Assembly: GCF_016863535.1 (NCBI RefSeq)
Contig: NZ_BOPB01000032.1
Location: forward strand, 52,998-116,997
DNA: 64,000 bases
Reading direction: 5' to 3'
From: Micromonospora lutea
GTDB taxonomy: Bacteria > Actinomycetota > Actinomycetes > Mycobacteriales > Micromonosporaceae
In this document: in pieces, positions 52,472 to 61,514 of the stretch
Position numbering within the stretch: the first letter of the stretch is position 1
How the letters are laid out: each line of letters begins with the position of its first letter
Notes under the pieces: generated by a model
Databases searched by the model: none
The model's input: only the letters and a program-made list of their open reading frames with translations
Told to the model about the DNA's origin: nothing
Program-made: the position numbers and the translations under genes

Positions 52472-52557
52472 CCGCGGCATCCTGTCACGGTAGACACCGT
52501 CGGTCGATGTGGCCGGCAACCACACGTCCGGACAATTCTGGGTGGCCGACGGCCAGA

Positions 52558-52640
52558 CGACCCGACCGGACAAGACGGCCGGCAGTCAGGCGACCCGACC
52601 GGACGAGACGGCCGGCAGTCAGGCGACCGGACCGGATGGG
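52558..52640. repeat. 33-bp tandem repeat
   Basis: Two near-identical 33-bp units (52558-52590 and 52591-52623; one base differs) and a partial third lie in the gap between the hydrolase and FHA genes. There is no stable open frame with neighbours. Confidence 0.8.
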
Positions 52641-52657
52641 GTGGCCGCCTCCAGTCG

Positions 52658-53122
52658 TCAGCGGCGGACGCCGACCGCGGCTGCGGAGTCCGGTGCGCCG
52701 GCCGGCCCGGGGACCACGGGAGTGGCGACCGTGGCGGGCAGCGGTCGGGACGGACGCCGCTCCTGACGGGGAAGCTCGAAACTCAGGCCCACCGGGTCTG
52801 TCCGGGCCACGCTCGGGTCGAAGAACCTCAACTCGGTGCCGCCGATCCGGATCACGTCGCCGTCGCTGAGGCGGATCACTTCGGTGACCCGGAGGCCGTT
52901 GACCCAGGTGCCGTTCGTGGATCCGAGATCCACCAGGGAGGATCCCTCACCGGTCCGCCAGATCTCGACGTGTCGACGGCTCAGGTGCGGGTCGTGCACG
53001 ACGATGTCGACCGCTGGATCGCGACCGATCACCTGCGGCCGACGCGGCAGCCGGAAGCGCTGTCCCCGCATCGGCCCGGCAGCCACCGTCAACAGCGGCA
53101 TCAGTTGCGGATGTTCCTCCAT
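52658..53122 (-). CDS. FHA-domain protein
   Basis: A 154-residue cytoplasmic protein consisting of one forkhead-associated domain (about 10-110) and a Pro/Ala-rich tail. Phosphothreonine-binding residues are visible in VIGRDP, HLSRRH and GSTNGTWVNG. It probably reads phosphorylation by a Ser/Thr kinase, but no kinase gene is nearby. GGAGGAG lies 9 bases before the ATG. It is divergent from the aldehyde dehydrogenase gene. Confidence 0.93.
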   Translation of the reverse strand: MEEHPQLMPLLTVAAGPMRGQRFRLPRRPQVIGRDPAVDIVVHDPHLSRRHVEIWRTGEGSSLVDLGSTNGTWVNGLRVTEVIRLSDGDVIRIGGTELRFFDPSVARTDPVGLSFELPRQERRPSRPLPATVATPVVPGPAGAPDSAAAVGVRR

Positions 53123-53374
53123 GGACAGTCAGCTCCTCCACCCGTGCGACGATCCCGGGTCAGCGTGTCACCACCAGGTGTTCACCTCCACCGTCCAGCC
53201 GGACGCCTATCGGTAACCGTCCGGGTGCTTTGTGTTCACATCTTCCATGGCGATCAGTGCCGGAGTTACCGAGCCGAACAAGAGGTTCGTCCGGTTCAAC
53301 CACCCAGAAGGTCGGAGGATTCGCCCGTTTCCCCTCCCCTACCGATGAGTAATTCTCAGGTCTAAACTTCCGCC

Positions 53375-54871
53375 ATGACGGCTGTGCGACCCCCCGGCAC
53401 CCCGACGATCCAGGGCGACCACCTGGTTTCCAGCAGCCCGGCCTCGGGCGACGAAGCGGGCCGCGTTCCGGTCGCCACCGCGGTGGACGTCGAACGCGCC
53501 GTTGAGCGGGCCCGCGCCGCCGGTCAGTGGTGGGCGGGGCTTGGCTTCGCCGAGCGACGCGAGCGGCTGCTGCGCTGGCGACGGCTGCTCGCGCAGCGGA
53601 TGGAGCAGTTGGCTGGCCTGATGAACGCCGAGGGCGGCAAACCGGTCGCCGACGCGCTCGTGGAGATCGTGACCGCGGTGGAGCATGTCGACTGGGCGGC
53701 CCGAAACGCCCGGCGGGTGCTGGGCCCCCGTCGGGTCCGCTCCCGCCTCGTCCTGGCCGAGTTCTCGGCCCACCTGGAATACCAGCCGCACGGCGTGATC
53801 GGCGTAATCGGACCGTGGAACTATCCCGTCTTCACCCCCATCGGTTCCATCGCCTACGCACTGGCGGCGGGCAACGCGGTGGTCTTCAAGCCGAGTGAGT
53901 ACACCCCCGTCGTCGGTCAGTGGCTCGTCGACAGCTTCGCCGAGGTGGTGCCCGAGCACCCGGTGCTCACCGTGGTGCACGGTCTCGGCGATGTCGGCGC
54001 GGCCCTGTGCCGGTCCGGGGTCGACAAGCTCGCCTTCACCGGTTCGACGGCCACCGCGAAGAAGGTGATGGCGGCCTGTGCCGAGTCGCTGACCCCGGTG
54101 CTGCTGGAGGCCGGCGGCAAGGACGCCATGATCGTGGACGCCGACGCCGACCTGGACGCCGCCGCCGAGGCCTGCGTCTGGGGAGCGATGACCAACGCCG
54201 GGCAGACCTGCATCGGCATCGAACGCGTCTACGCGGTGGAGCCGGTCTTCGACGCGTTCGTCGACAAGGTCGTCGAGCGCGCCGGACGTCTCACCGTCGG
54301 CCCGGGGGACGCCGACATCGGCCCGATCACCATGCCGAGTCAACTCGACGTCATCCGGCGACACATCGAGGACGCGGTGGCTCGTGGTGGTCGTGCCGTC
54401 CTCGGGGGGCCGGACGCGGTACAACCGCCGTACGCACATCCGACCGTGCTGGTCGAGGTGCCGGAGGACGCCGCCGCCGTACGCGAGGAGACCTTCGGGC
54501 CCACCCTGACGGTCAACCGCGTCCGTACCGTCGACGAGGCAGTCACCCGGGCCAACGCCCTGCCGTACGGGCTGGGTGGTTCGGTCTTCGGTCAGCGGCG
54601 TGCGGTGGCGATCGCCCGGCGGCTGCGCTCCGGCATGGCCTCGGTCAACTCGACCCTCACCTTCGCCGGCATGTCCACCCTGCCGTTCGGCGGCGTCGGC
54701 GAGTCCGGCTTCGGTCGGATCCACGGCGAGGACGGGCTGCGCGAGTTCGCCCGGGCCAAGTCCGTCACCCGCCGCCGGGGCCGTTCCCTGCTGCCCTCGA
54801 CCACGTTCGAGCGCACCCCGGCCGACGTCGCCCGGCTGGTCAAGGCGATCAAGCTGCTCTACGGCCGGTGA
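53375..54871 (+). CDS. Aldehyde dehydrogenase
   Basis: A 498-residue NAD(P)-dependent aldehyde dehydrogenase. The active Cys is in NAGQTCIGIERV and the general base Glu in LLEAGGKDAMIV; the cofactor fold begins VIGVIGPWNYPV, and the closing motif is LPFGGVGESGFG. It resembles the succinate-semialdehyde or betaine-aldehyde group, but the substrate is not certain. TAAACT at about 53363-53368 could be a -10 element placing the start at the ATG itself, a leaderless message. The 3' end is 12 bases from the convergent nucS gene. Confidence 0.92.
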   Translation: MTAVRPPGTPTIQGDHLVSSSPASGDEAGRVPVATAVDVERAVERARAAGQWWAGLGFAERRERLLRWRRLLAQRMEQLAGLMNAEGGKPVADALVEIVTAVEHVDWAARNARRVLGPRRVRSRLVLAEFSAHLEYQPHGVIGVIGPWNYPVFTPIGSIAYALAAGNAVVFKPSEYTPVVGQWLVDSFAEVVPEHPVLTVVHGLGDVGAALCRSGVDKLAFTGSTATAKKVMAACAESLTPVLLEAGGKDAMIVDADADLDAAAEACVWGAMTNAGQTCIGIERVYAVEPVFDAFVDKVVERAGRLTVGPGDADIGPITMPSQLDVIRRHIEDAVARGGRAVLGGPDAVQPPYAHPTVLVEVPEDAAAVREETFGPTLTVNRVRTVDEAVTRANALPYGLGGSVFGQRRAVAIARRLRSGMASVNSTLTFAGMSTLPFGGVGESGFGRIHGEDGLREFARAKSVTRRRGRSLLPSTTFERTPADVARLVKAIKLLYGR

Positions 54872-54883
54872 TCCGGGCGTGAT

Positions 54884-55543
54884 TCAGAAGAGGGTCAGCT
54901 CGTCGCGCTCGATGCCGCGCAGCCGGTTGTAGTCGACCACCACGCAGCGGATCCCCCGGTCGGTGGCGAGCACCCGCGCCTGCGGCTTGATCTCCTGCGC
55001 GGCGAAGACCCCGGCGACCGGTGCGAGCAACGGATCCCGGTTGAGCAGTTCCAGGTAGCGGGTGAGCTGCTCCACTCCGTCGATCTCACCACGACGCTTC
55101 ACCTCGACCGCGACCGTGCCCTGATCGGCGTCCCGGCAGAGCAGGTCGACCGGCCCGATGGCGGTCATGTACTCGCGGCGGATGAGGGTGAACCCGTCGC
55201 CCAGCGTCTCAGGGTTGGCCGCCAGCAGTTCCTGGAGGTGGGCCTCCACACCGTCCTTGCGCAGCCCGGGATCGACACCCAGCTCGTACGAGGTGTCCTG
55301 GAAGATCTCTTCCAGCGTGATGCGCAGCTCCTCGCCGGCCTTGTTGACCACCCGCCAGACGCCAGGGGCCTCCTCCAGCCGGCACGGCGGGCTCATCCAG
55401 TTCAACGGCTTGTAGGCTCGGTCGTCGGCGTGGATGGACACCGATCCGTCCGCCTTCACCATCAACAGCCGGGTAGCCGGCGGTAGGTGGGCCGAGAGCC
55501 GTCCGACATAGTCCACCGAGCATTTCGCAATCACCAACCGCAC
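54884..55543 (-). CDS. nucS: Endonuclease NucS
   Basis: A 219-residue mismatch-specific endonuclease, the basis of non-canonical mismatch repair in actinobacteria, which lack MutS/MutL. The N-terminal DNA-binding half is followed by a RecB-like nuclease with GPVDLLCRD, TVAVEVKRRGEIDGVEQLTR and a short C-terminal tail (RDELTLF) that in relatives binds the sliding clamp. The length is normal and catalytic residues are intact. It is divergent from the DUF4126 gene. Confidence 0.95.
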   Translation of the reverse strand: MRLVIAKCSVDYVGRLSAHLPPATRLLMVKADGSVSIHADDRAYKPLNWMSPPCRLEEAPGVWRVVNKAGEELRITLEEIFQDTSYELGVDPGLRKDGVEAHLQELLAANPETLGDGFTLIRREYMTAIGPVDLLCRDADQGTVAVEVKRRGEIDGVEQLTRYLELLNRDPLLAPVAGVFAAQEIKPQARVLATDRGIRCVVVDYNRLRGIERDELTLF

Positions 55544-55611
55544 CCGAGCAGGGTAGCCGAGTCACCGGTCGTCGCCACCCAGCGGCGCTGGCGCGCCGGT
55601 GCGATGCTGTG

Positions 55612-56235
55612 ATGGTGCTCGAAGTACTCACCGGTACCGGCCTCGCCGCCTCGGCGGGGCTGAACGCCTACGTTCCGTTGCTGGTGATGGGTCTGATGGC
55701 CCGGTTCACCAGTGTCATCGACCTGCCTGGCGGGTGGCAGTGGCTCGGCAACGAGTGGGTGCTGGGCATCCTCGCGGTGCTGCTGGTCGTCGAGGTGGTG
55801 GCGGACAAGGTTCCCGTGGTGGACCACATCAACGACGTGGTCCAGACGGTCGTCCGGCCGACGGCCGGCGGGTTGGCGTTCGGGGCCGGTTCCGCGTCCG
55901 AAACCGTGACCGTGAGTGACCCGGACAGCTTCTTCGCCGGTGGCGGCCAATGGTTGCCGGTGCTGGTCGGGGTGCTGATCGCGCTCGGCGTACATCTGCT
56001 GAAATCGGCGGCCCGACCGGTGATCAACGCGGCCACGGCCGGTTTTGGCGCGCCGGTGGCGAGCACCGCCGAGGACGCCACCAGCGTGGTCATGTCGTTC
56101 GTCGCGATCATCCTGCCGGTGTTGGTGCTCGCCTTCCTGGTCGGCATGGTGCTCTTCCTGCCGTGGTTGCTGCGCCGCCGGGCGGACCGACGTCGGGAGC
56201 GGAAGGCGGCACGCGAGGCCGGCTTCCGCGTCTGA
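55612..56235 (+). CDS. DUF4126 membrane protein
   Basis: About 207 residues with four or five membrane segments. The DUF4126 signature begins LTGTGLAASAGLNAYVPLL, and the middle has DKVPVVDHINDVVQTVVRP; the C-terminus is a basic tail (RRRADRRRERKAARE). The function is unknown in the family. The GTG at 55609 is an alternative start. There is no ribosome binding site of note, and it is divergent from nucS by about 65 bases. Confidence 0.9.
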   Translation: MVLEVLTGTGLAASAGLNAYVPLLVMGLMARFTSVIDLPGGWQWLGNEWVLGILAVLLVVEVVADKVPVVDHINDVVQTVVRPTAGGLAFGAGSASETVTVSDPDSFFAGGGQWLPVLVGVLIALGVHLLKSAARPVINAATAGFGAPVASTAEDATSVVMSFVAIILPVLVLAFLVGMVLFLPWLLRRRADRRRERKAAREAGFRV

Positions 56236-56320
56236 CCGCGCACCACCGACTCAGCCGAATCGCCACCCCAACCAGCCCTAAAGCCTAAAATTGGGGCAAT
56301 CGACCGGAGGGGGTTGGGTC

Positions 56321-56620
56321 ATGACCGCAGCAATGGAGATGCCGCGGGTCCAGGAGTGTGTGGTCGCCGCCTGTGCGTACAACCACACCGGCGACTGCCA
56401 CGCCTTCGCTATCACGATCGGCAGCCTGGACCACGCCCACTGCCACACCTTCATCGAGATGCCCGCCGTCCGGGCCGGCCTCGACGGGCAGATCGCTCAG
56501 GTCGGGGCGTGCCAGCGCGCCGACTGCCGGCACAACGAGCAGTTGGAATGCCAGGCACCCTCGATCCGGGTCGGCCCCGACGCCGACATGGCCGACTGCA
56601 TGACCTACAGCCACCGCTGA
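56321..56620 (+). CDS. DUF1540 double-domain cysteine-rich protein
   Basis: A 99-residue protein starting at ATG 56321 after GGAGGGGG. It holds two DUF1540 modules: CVVAACAYNHTGDCHAFAI (residues about 12-30) and CQRADCRHNEQLECQAPSI (about 64-82), each with Cys residues spaced as a metal-binding knuckle. The function is unknown; members are assumed to bind zinc or iron. Its 3' side meets the second cluster of GGAAGGG/TTAACG repeats. Confidence 0.9.
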   Translation: MTAAMEMPRVQECVVAACAYNHTGDCHAFAITIGSLDHAHCHTFIEMPAVRAGLDGQIAQVGACQRADCRHNEQLECQAPSIRVGPDADMADCMTYSHR

Positions 56621-56643
56621 CCTGTCAGGCTCGGTAAGCAGCT

Positions 56644-56701
56644 CGTGTTAGCAGGGGGCCCTTGCTATACACGAGGCGTTAACAGGGTGCCCTTCCTTAC
56701 C
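56644..56701. repeat. Two further GGAAGGGCCCC/TTAACG units
   Basis: Units at about 56644-56673 and 56676-56701 match those at 1331-1463. The second contains the TAA stop of meaA, read TAAGGAAGGGCACC on the minus strand, exactly as at the end of the GH13 gene. Again the site is between convergent genes. Confidence 0.75.
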
Positions 56702-58706
56702 TGCACAGGTCGTTCGCCTGGCGGATGACGGTGACCAGCTCATCGATGATGGTGGTCAGGGCGAAGTCTTTCGGCGTGAACACGCGCGCCACCCCGGCCG
56801 CGCGCAACCGCTCGGCGTCGCCGGTGGGGATGATGCCGCCGACCACCACGGGCAACTCCGGGCGGCCGGCGGCCCGCAGGCCGTCGAGCACCGCGGGCAC
56901 CGCCGCCAGGTGCGAGCCGGAGAGCACGGAGAGCCCGACCAGGTCCACGTCCTCCTCCACCGCGGCGGCCACGATCTGCCCTGCCGTGAGCCGGATGCCC
57001 TGGTAGACCACCTCGAAGCCGGCGTCCCGGGCACGTACCGCGATCTGCTCGGCGCCGTTGGAGTGCCCGTCCAAGCCGGGCTTGCCGACCAGCAGTCGCA
57101 GTCGTCCACTGCCCAGATCCCGGGCGGTGGCGGCGACCCGGGCACGGACCGTGGCCAGACCCTCGTCGGCGCCACTGGCTGCGCCACCCGCCAGACCGGT
57201 CGGGGCCCGGTACTCGCCGAAGACCTGACGCAGGACCGCTGCCCACTCGCCGGTCGTCACCCCCGCGCGCACGCACGCCAGGGTCGCGTCCATCAGGTTC
57301 GTGTCGGTCGCGGCGTCCGCGCGCAGCCGGGTCAGTGCCGCGTCCACGGCCGCCGCGTCGCGGTCGGCCCGCCAGGCGCGTACGGCTGCTGAGGCGGCGG
57401 TCTCCACGGCGGGGTCGACCTGCACGACCGCCTCGGCACCGGCGGCGGTCAGCGGTGACGGTTCGGTCTCGGTGAACCGGTTGACGCCGACCACGACGTC
57501 GCTGCCGGCCTCGATGCGTCGCCGCCGATCCGCCAGGGAGGCCACCAGGGCGCTCTTGAGGTAGCCGGTCTCCACCGCGGCGACCACGCCACCCATCTCC
57601 AGCACCGTCGCCAACTCGGACCGGGCACCGGTGACGATCTCGTCGACCAGGGCGGTCATCACGTGCGAGCCGTCGAACAGGTCCGGGTACTCCAGCAGGT
57701 CCGACTCGTACGCGAGCACCTGCTGCATGCGCAGCGACCACTGCTGGTCCCACGGGCGGGGCAGGCCGAGCGCCTCGTTCCAGGCCGGTAGTTGCACCGC
57801 CCGCGCCCGCGCCTGCCGGGAGAGGGTGACCCCCAGCATCTCCAGCACGATGCGCTGCACGTTGTTCTCCGGTTGGGCCTCGGTCAGACCGAGGGAGTTG
57901 ACCTGCACGCCGTAGCGGAAGCGGCGCTGCTTCGGGTCCTCGACGCCGTACCGGTCGCGGGTGATCTCGTCCCACAACGCGCCGAACGCCCGCATCTTGG
58001 CGATCTCCTCGACGAAGCGCACTCCGGCGTTGACGAAGAACGAGATCCGCTGCACCACGTCGCCCATCCGCTGCGCCGGCACCTGACCGCCGTCGCGTAC
58101 CGCGTCGAGCACCGCCACCGCCGTGGCCAGCGCGAACGCGACCTCCTGCACCGGGGTGGCCCCGGCTTCCTGCAGGTGGTACGAGCAGATGTTGACCGGG
58201 TTCCAGCGCGGCATCTCGCGCAGCGCGTACGCGATCACGTCGGCGGTCAGCCGCAGCGAGGCGGCTGGCGGGAAGATGTGCGTCCCCCGGGAGAGGTACT
58301 CCTTGATGATGTCGTTCTGAGTGGTGCCGGCGCAGCGGGCGAGTTCGGCGCCCTGTTCGGTGGCGACCGTGCCGTAGAGGCCGAGCAGCCACATCGCCGG
58401 CGCGTTGATGGTCATCGAGGTGTTCATGTCGGCCAGCGGGATGCCGTCGAAGAGCGCTCGCATGTCGCCCAGGTGCGACACCGGGACGCCGACCCGACCG
58501 ACCTCGCCGGTGGCGAGTTCGTGGTCGGGGTCGTATCCGGTCTGGGTGGGCAGGTCGAAAGCGACCGACAGGCCCGTCTGTCCCTTGACCAGGTTGCGGC
58601 GGAAGAGCGCGTTGGTCGCGGCGGCGGAGGAATGCCCCGCGTACGTGCGCATCACCCAGGGGCGGTCACGTTCCGGCAGCCGGCCCGGGAGTGACTTCTC
58701 ATCCAT
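56697..58706 (-). CDS. meaA: Ethylmalonyl-CoA mutase MeaA
   Basis: B12-dependent mutase converting (2R)-ethylmalonyl-CoA to methylsuccinyl-CoA, 669 residues from ATG 58706. It carries both the TIM-barrel (RPWVMRTYAGHS, GQTGLSVAFDLPTQTGYDPD, TTQNDIIKEYLSRG, CSYHLQEAGATPVQE) and the C-terminal B12 domain with the His-on motif KPGLDGHSNGAEQ, SVLSGSH and GGIIP. The sequence follows the MeaA/Ecm pattern closely along its length. The upstream dyad matches that of ccr and overlaps its -10 (TAACTT), so the message would be almost leaderless; no ribosome binding site is seen. Confidence 0.94.
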   Translation of the reverse strand: MDEKSLPGRLPERDRPWVMRTYAGHSSAAATNALFRRNLVKGQTGLSVAFDLPTQTGYDPDHELATGEVGRVGVPVSHLGDMRALFDGIPLADMNTSMTINAPAMWLLGLYGTVATEQGAELARCAGTTQNDIIKEYLSRGTHIFPPAASLRLTADVIAYALREMPRWNPVNICSYHLQEAGATPVQEVAFALATAVAVLDAVRDGGQVPAQRMGDVVQRISFFVNAGVRFVEEIAKMRAFGALWDEITRDRYGVEDPKQRRFRYGVQVNSLGLTEAQPENNVQRIVLEMLGVTLSRQARARAVQLPAWNEALGLPRPWDQQWSLRMQQVLAYESDLLEYPDLFDGSHVMTALVDEIVTGARSELATVLEMGGVVAAVETGYLKSALVASLADRRRRIEAGSDVVVGVNRFTETEPSPLTAAGAEAVVQVDPAVETAASAAVRAWRADRDAAAVDAALTRLRADAATDTNLMDATLACVRAGVTTGEWAAVLRQVFGEYRAPTGLAGGAASGADEGLATVRARVAATARDLGSGRLRLLVGKPGLDGHSNGAEQIAVRARDAGFEVVYQGIRLTAGQIVAAAVEEDVDLVGLSVLSGSHLAAVPAVLDGLRAAGRPELPVVVGGIIPTGDAERLRAAGVARVFTPKDFALTTIIDELVTVIRQANDLCR

Positions 58707-58717
58707 TGCCGGAGTGT

Positions 58718-58733
58718 AAGTTACCGTCCAGTA
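58718..58733 (-). promoter_or_regulatory. meaA promoter with dyad operator
   Basis: On the minus strand TACTGGACGGTA runs into TAACTT, with TTGCAC (58743-58748) 19 bases upstream as a possible -35. The 16 bases AAGTTACCGTCCAGTA share 14 with the ccr upstream region. Confidence 0.6.
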
Positions 58734-58833
58734 CGTCGGGTTGTGCAAAACCACACAGCGCGATGGGTCGGACGCCCTGGTACAACCCGCCCTCTGTGGT
58801 GGGTACCACCACCCCCGGTGCGGAGGCCGGGTG

Positions 58834-59706
58834 ATGACGCGCCGCACACTTGACGGCATGAGTGACGACGTCGCGATCCGCGTCCGCGGCCTGCGCAAGA
58901 CGTACGGTGACAGTCCCGCGGTCGCCGGCCTGGACCTGGACGTCCACCGGGGTGAGGTGTTCGCCCTGCTCGGACCGAACGGCGCGGGCAAGACGACCAC
59001 CGTGGAGATCCTGGAGGGCTACCGCCAACGCGACGCCGGCGAGGTGCGCGTCCTGGACGTCGACCCGGCCCACCCGACGCGCGACTGGCGGGAACGGGTC
59101 GGGATCGTGTTCCAGGGCACCGGGGAGTTCGACGAACTCTGCGTCGCCGAGGTGGTGCACCACTTCGCCGGCTTCTACGCCGACGCCGACGACCCCGACA
59201 AGGTGATCGAGCGGGTCGGGTTGAGCGCCAAGGCACGCGCCCGTACGCACACCCTCTCCGGGGGCCAGAAGCGTCGCCTCGACGTGGCGCTCGGCATCGT
59301 CGGCCGCCCGGAACTGCTCTTCCTCGACGAGCCGACCACCGGCTTCGACCCGGAAGCCCGGCGGGAGTTCTGGGAGCTGATCCGCGATCTCGCCGCGGCC
59401 GGCACCACCATCGTGCTGACCACCCACTACCTGGACGAGGCCGAGGCACTCGCCGACCGGGTGGGTGTGATCGCGGGTGGCCGACTGGTCGAGGTGGCCG
59501 CACCGAACCGCCTCGGCAACCGGCAGGAGGCGCTGGCCACGGTCTCCTGGCGTACGCCGGACGGCACCCTGGACAGCGCGCAGAGCGCCACGCCGACGGC
59601 GCTGGTGGCGGAACTCGCCGCGCGTTTCGGCGGTGAGGTGCCCGGCCTGACCGTCACCCGGCCCACTCTTGAGGACATCTACCTGACGATGATCGGACAC
59701 CGATGA
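58834..59706 (+). CDS. ABC transporter ATP-binding protein
   Basis: About 290 residues, DrrA-type exporter ATPase. Walker A GPNGAGKTTT, signature LSGGQKRR, Walker B LLFLDEPTTGFD and switch TTHYLDEAEALADR. ATG 58834 follows GGAGG at 7 bases; ATG 58858 (MSDDVAIRV) is possible but lacks a site. It is coupled to the permease by a 4-base overlap. Likely exports a drug, lipid or metabolite. Confidence 0.93.
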   Translation: MTRRTLDGMSDDVAIRVRGLRKTYGDSPAVAGLDLDVHRGEVFALLGPNGAGKTTTVEILEGYRQRDAGEVRVLDVDPAHPTRDWRERVGIVFQGTGEFDELCVAEVVHHFAGFYADADDPDKVIERVGLSAKARARTHTLSGGQKRRLDVALGIVGRPELLFLDEPTTGFDPEARREFWELIRDLAAAGTTIVLTTHYLDEAEALADRVGVIAGGRLVEVAAPNRLGNRQEALATVSWRTPDGTLDSAQSATPTALVAELAARFGGEVPGLTVTRPTLEDIYLTMIGHR

Positions 59707-60551
59707 CCACCACGACGACACCGGCGGAGCCGGTCACCGCGGCAGCGCCTCCCCGCCGGAGCGGCCGGACCGGCCTCGCCCTGCGCCAGGGGCGGCTGGA
59801 GATTCGGCAGTTTCTGCGCAGCCGCGAGTCCGTCGTGTTCACGCTCGGCTTCCCCCTCATCATGGTGCTGATCTTCGCGTCGATCTTCGACGAGGAGATC
59901 GCGCCCGGGGTGAGCTACACGCAGTACTTCATCACGGGCATGATCGCCACCGGCCTGATGACCGTCAGCTTTCAGAACCTCGGCATCTGGATCCCGATCG
60001 AGCGGGACCGGGGGGTGCTGAAGCGCTACCGGGGCACGCCGATGCCGAAGTGGGTCTGGTTCGCCGGCAAAGTGATCATGGTGCTGGTGACCAGCGTGGT
60101 GATGACCGCGCTGCTGCTCGCGGTGTCGGTGACGCTGTTCGACCTGAACCTGCCGAGCACCACCACGGCCTGGCTGACCTTCGGTTGGGTCAGCGCGTTG
60201 GGCGTGACCGCCTGCACGCTCTGCGGCATCGCCATCTCGTCGCTGGCCCGGACCGCCCGCAGCGGCTCGGCGGTGGTCACCCCGGTCGCGCTGGTGCTCC
60301 AGTTCATCTCCGGGGTCTTCTTCGTCTTCACCAACCTGCCGTCCTGGATGCAGCAGGTGGCGGCGTTGTTCCCGCTCAAGTGGATGTGCCAGGGGCTGCG
60401 TGCGGTCTTCCTGCCGGAGAGCTTCGGCGCTGACGAACCCGGCGGGTCGTTCGAGCTGACCCGCGTCGCCGTGGTGCTGGCAATCTGGTGCGTGATCGGC
60501 CTGGTGCTCTGCCTGACCACCTTCCGGTGGACCACCCGCCGCGACGGCTGA
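59703..60551 (+). CDS. ABC-2 type transporter permease
   Basis: A 282-residue DrrB-like permease with six predicted membrane helices (first VVFTLGFPLIMVLIFASIF; others around MTALLLAVSVTLF, VTPVALVLQFISGVFFVF and VVLAIWCVIGLVLCL). An N-terminal Thr/Ala-rich cytoplasmic stretch of about 35 residues precedes them. It forms the exporter with the ATPase encoded just upstream (ATGA overlap). The substrate is unknown. Confidence 0.92.
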   Translation: MTTTTTPAEPVTAAAPPRRSGRTGLALRQGRLEIRQFLRSRESVVFTLGFPLIMVLIFASIFDEEIAPGVSYTQYFITGMIATGLMTVSFQNLGIWIPIERDRGVLKRYRGTPMPKWVWFAGKVIMVLVTSVVMTALLLAVSVTLFDLNLPSTTTAWLTFGWVSALGVTACTLCGIAISSLARTARSGSAVVTPVALVLQFISGVFFVFTNLPSWMQQVAALFPLKWMCQGLRAVFLPESFGADEPGGSFELTRVAVVLAIWCVIGLVLCLTTFRWTTRRDG

Positions 60552-60558
60552 GCCACGG

Positions 60559-60580
60559 GGAGGGCCCGGCCGGGCCCTCC
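60559..60580. terminator. Palindromic hairpin between convergent genes
   Basis: GGAGGGCCCGG followed directly by CCGGGCCCTCC makes a perfect 11-bp stem with no loop bases to spare. It lies between the permease and hbd stops and probably serves both. Confidence 0.65.
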
Positions 60581-60591
60581 ACCGCAGCGGG

Positions 60592-61440
60592 TCAGTACGA
60601 GTAGAAGCCTTGGCCGGTTTTGCGGCCCAGGTCGCCGGCGGTGGCCATGCGCTGGAGCAACTCCGGTGGGAAGAACTTCTCGTCGGCGGTGTCGGTGTAG
60701 ATGTTGCGGGTCGCGTTGAGCAGCACGTCGACACCGGTCAGGTCGACGGTGGCCAGCGGACCCATCGCGTGCCCGAAGCCGAGCTTGCAGGCGGTGTCCA
60801 GGTCCTCGGCCGAGATGACTCCCGCCTCGACCAGCTTGACCGCCTCCATGGCCAGGGCACAGATCAGCCGAGTGGTGACGAAACCGGCGATGTCGCGGTT
60901 CACCACCACGACGGTCTTGCCGATCTCCTCGGCGAAGGACTTCGCCCGCTCCAGGGTGGCGTCGCTGGTCTTGTAGCCACGAACCAACTCGCAGAGCTTC
61001 ATCATCGGCACCGGCGAGAAGAAATGGGTGCCGACGACCGCCTCCGGACGTTCGGTGGCCGTCGCGATCTGCGTCACCGGGATCGCCGAGGTGTTCGTGG
61101 CCAGCACAGCGTCCGCCTTGCAGATCCTGTCGAGCGCGCGGAACACCTCGTGCTTGATCTCCAACTTCTCGAAGACCGCCTCGACCACGATGTCCGCGTC
61201 GGCCGCCGCCTCCAGGTCAGTGGTGGGGGTGATCCGCCCGAGCGTCGCCTCGACATCGTCGTCGGAGAGCTTGCCCTTCTCAGCGAACTTCGCCAACGAC
61301 CGTCGAATGCCGTCCAGACCGCGCTTCGTCGCCGCGTCGTCCAGGTCCCGCAGCACCACCTGCCAGCCCGCCTGAGCCGCCATCTGGGCGATGCCCGAAC
61401 CCATCAATCCGGCGCCGATGACCGCGAGTCGACCCGCCAT
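60592..61440 (-). CDS. hbd: 3-hydroxybutyryl-CoA dehydrogenase
   Basis: A 282-residue single-module enzyme reducing acetoacetyl-CoA to (S)-3-hydroxybutyryl-CoA. The dinucleotide loop is GAGLMGSGIAQMAAQAG, the catalytic His is in GTHFFSPVPMMKLCELVRG and the C-terminal domain begins GFVTTRLICALAMEAVKL. ATG 61440 is used (GAGGGAGAAG upstream). The upstream element at 61493-61510 is shared with icmA. With thiolase and Ccr it completes most of the route from acetyl-CoA to ethylmalonyl-CoA; a crotonase is missing from the window. Confidence 0.94.
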   Translation of the reverse strand: MAGRLAVIGAGLMGSGIAQMAAQAGWQVVLRDLDDAATKRGLDGIRRSLAKFAEKGKLSDDDVEATLGRITPTTDLEAAADADIVVEAVFEKLEIKHEVFRALDRICKADAVLATNTSAIPVTQIATATERPEAVVGTHFFSPVPMMKLCELVRGYKTSDATLERAKSFAEEIGKTVVVVNRDIAGFVTTRLICALAMEAVKLVEAGVISAEDLDTACKLGFGHAMGPLATVDLTGVDVLLNATRNIYTDTADEKFFPPELLQRMATAGDLGRKTGQGFYSY

Positions 61441-61492
61441 ACTGCTTCTCCCTCGCTGCGAATGAGTGTCTGTCTGCACCCTAGTCGGCGAG

Positions 61493-61510
61493 CCTGAACG
61501 ATTGATAAGG
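61493..61510 (-). promoter_or_regulatory. Shared upstream element (hbd copy)
   Basis: CCTGAACGATTGATAAGG, 17 of 18 bases identical to the icmA copy at 37951-37968, 53 bases before the hbd start. Confidence 0.65.
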
Positions 61511-61514
61511 CGAC

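Noticed and set aside
49493..53365. Very long open frame on the plus strand through four minus-strand genes
   Set aside because: It is antisense to genes with clear motifs; composition (Arg, Gly, His, Asp-rich) is typical of frame shadows in high-GC DNA, and it has no ribosome binding site or domain.
56697..58706. Calling MeaA a methylmalonyl-CoA mutase
   Set aside because: Length, single-chain layout with fused B12 domain and sequence pattern (RTYAGHS, KPGLDGHSNGAEQ) match ethylmalonyl-CoA mutase, and ccr is present.
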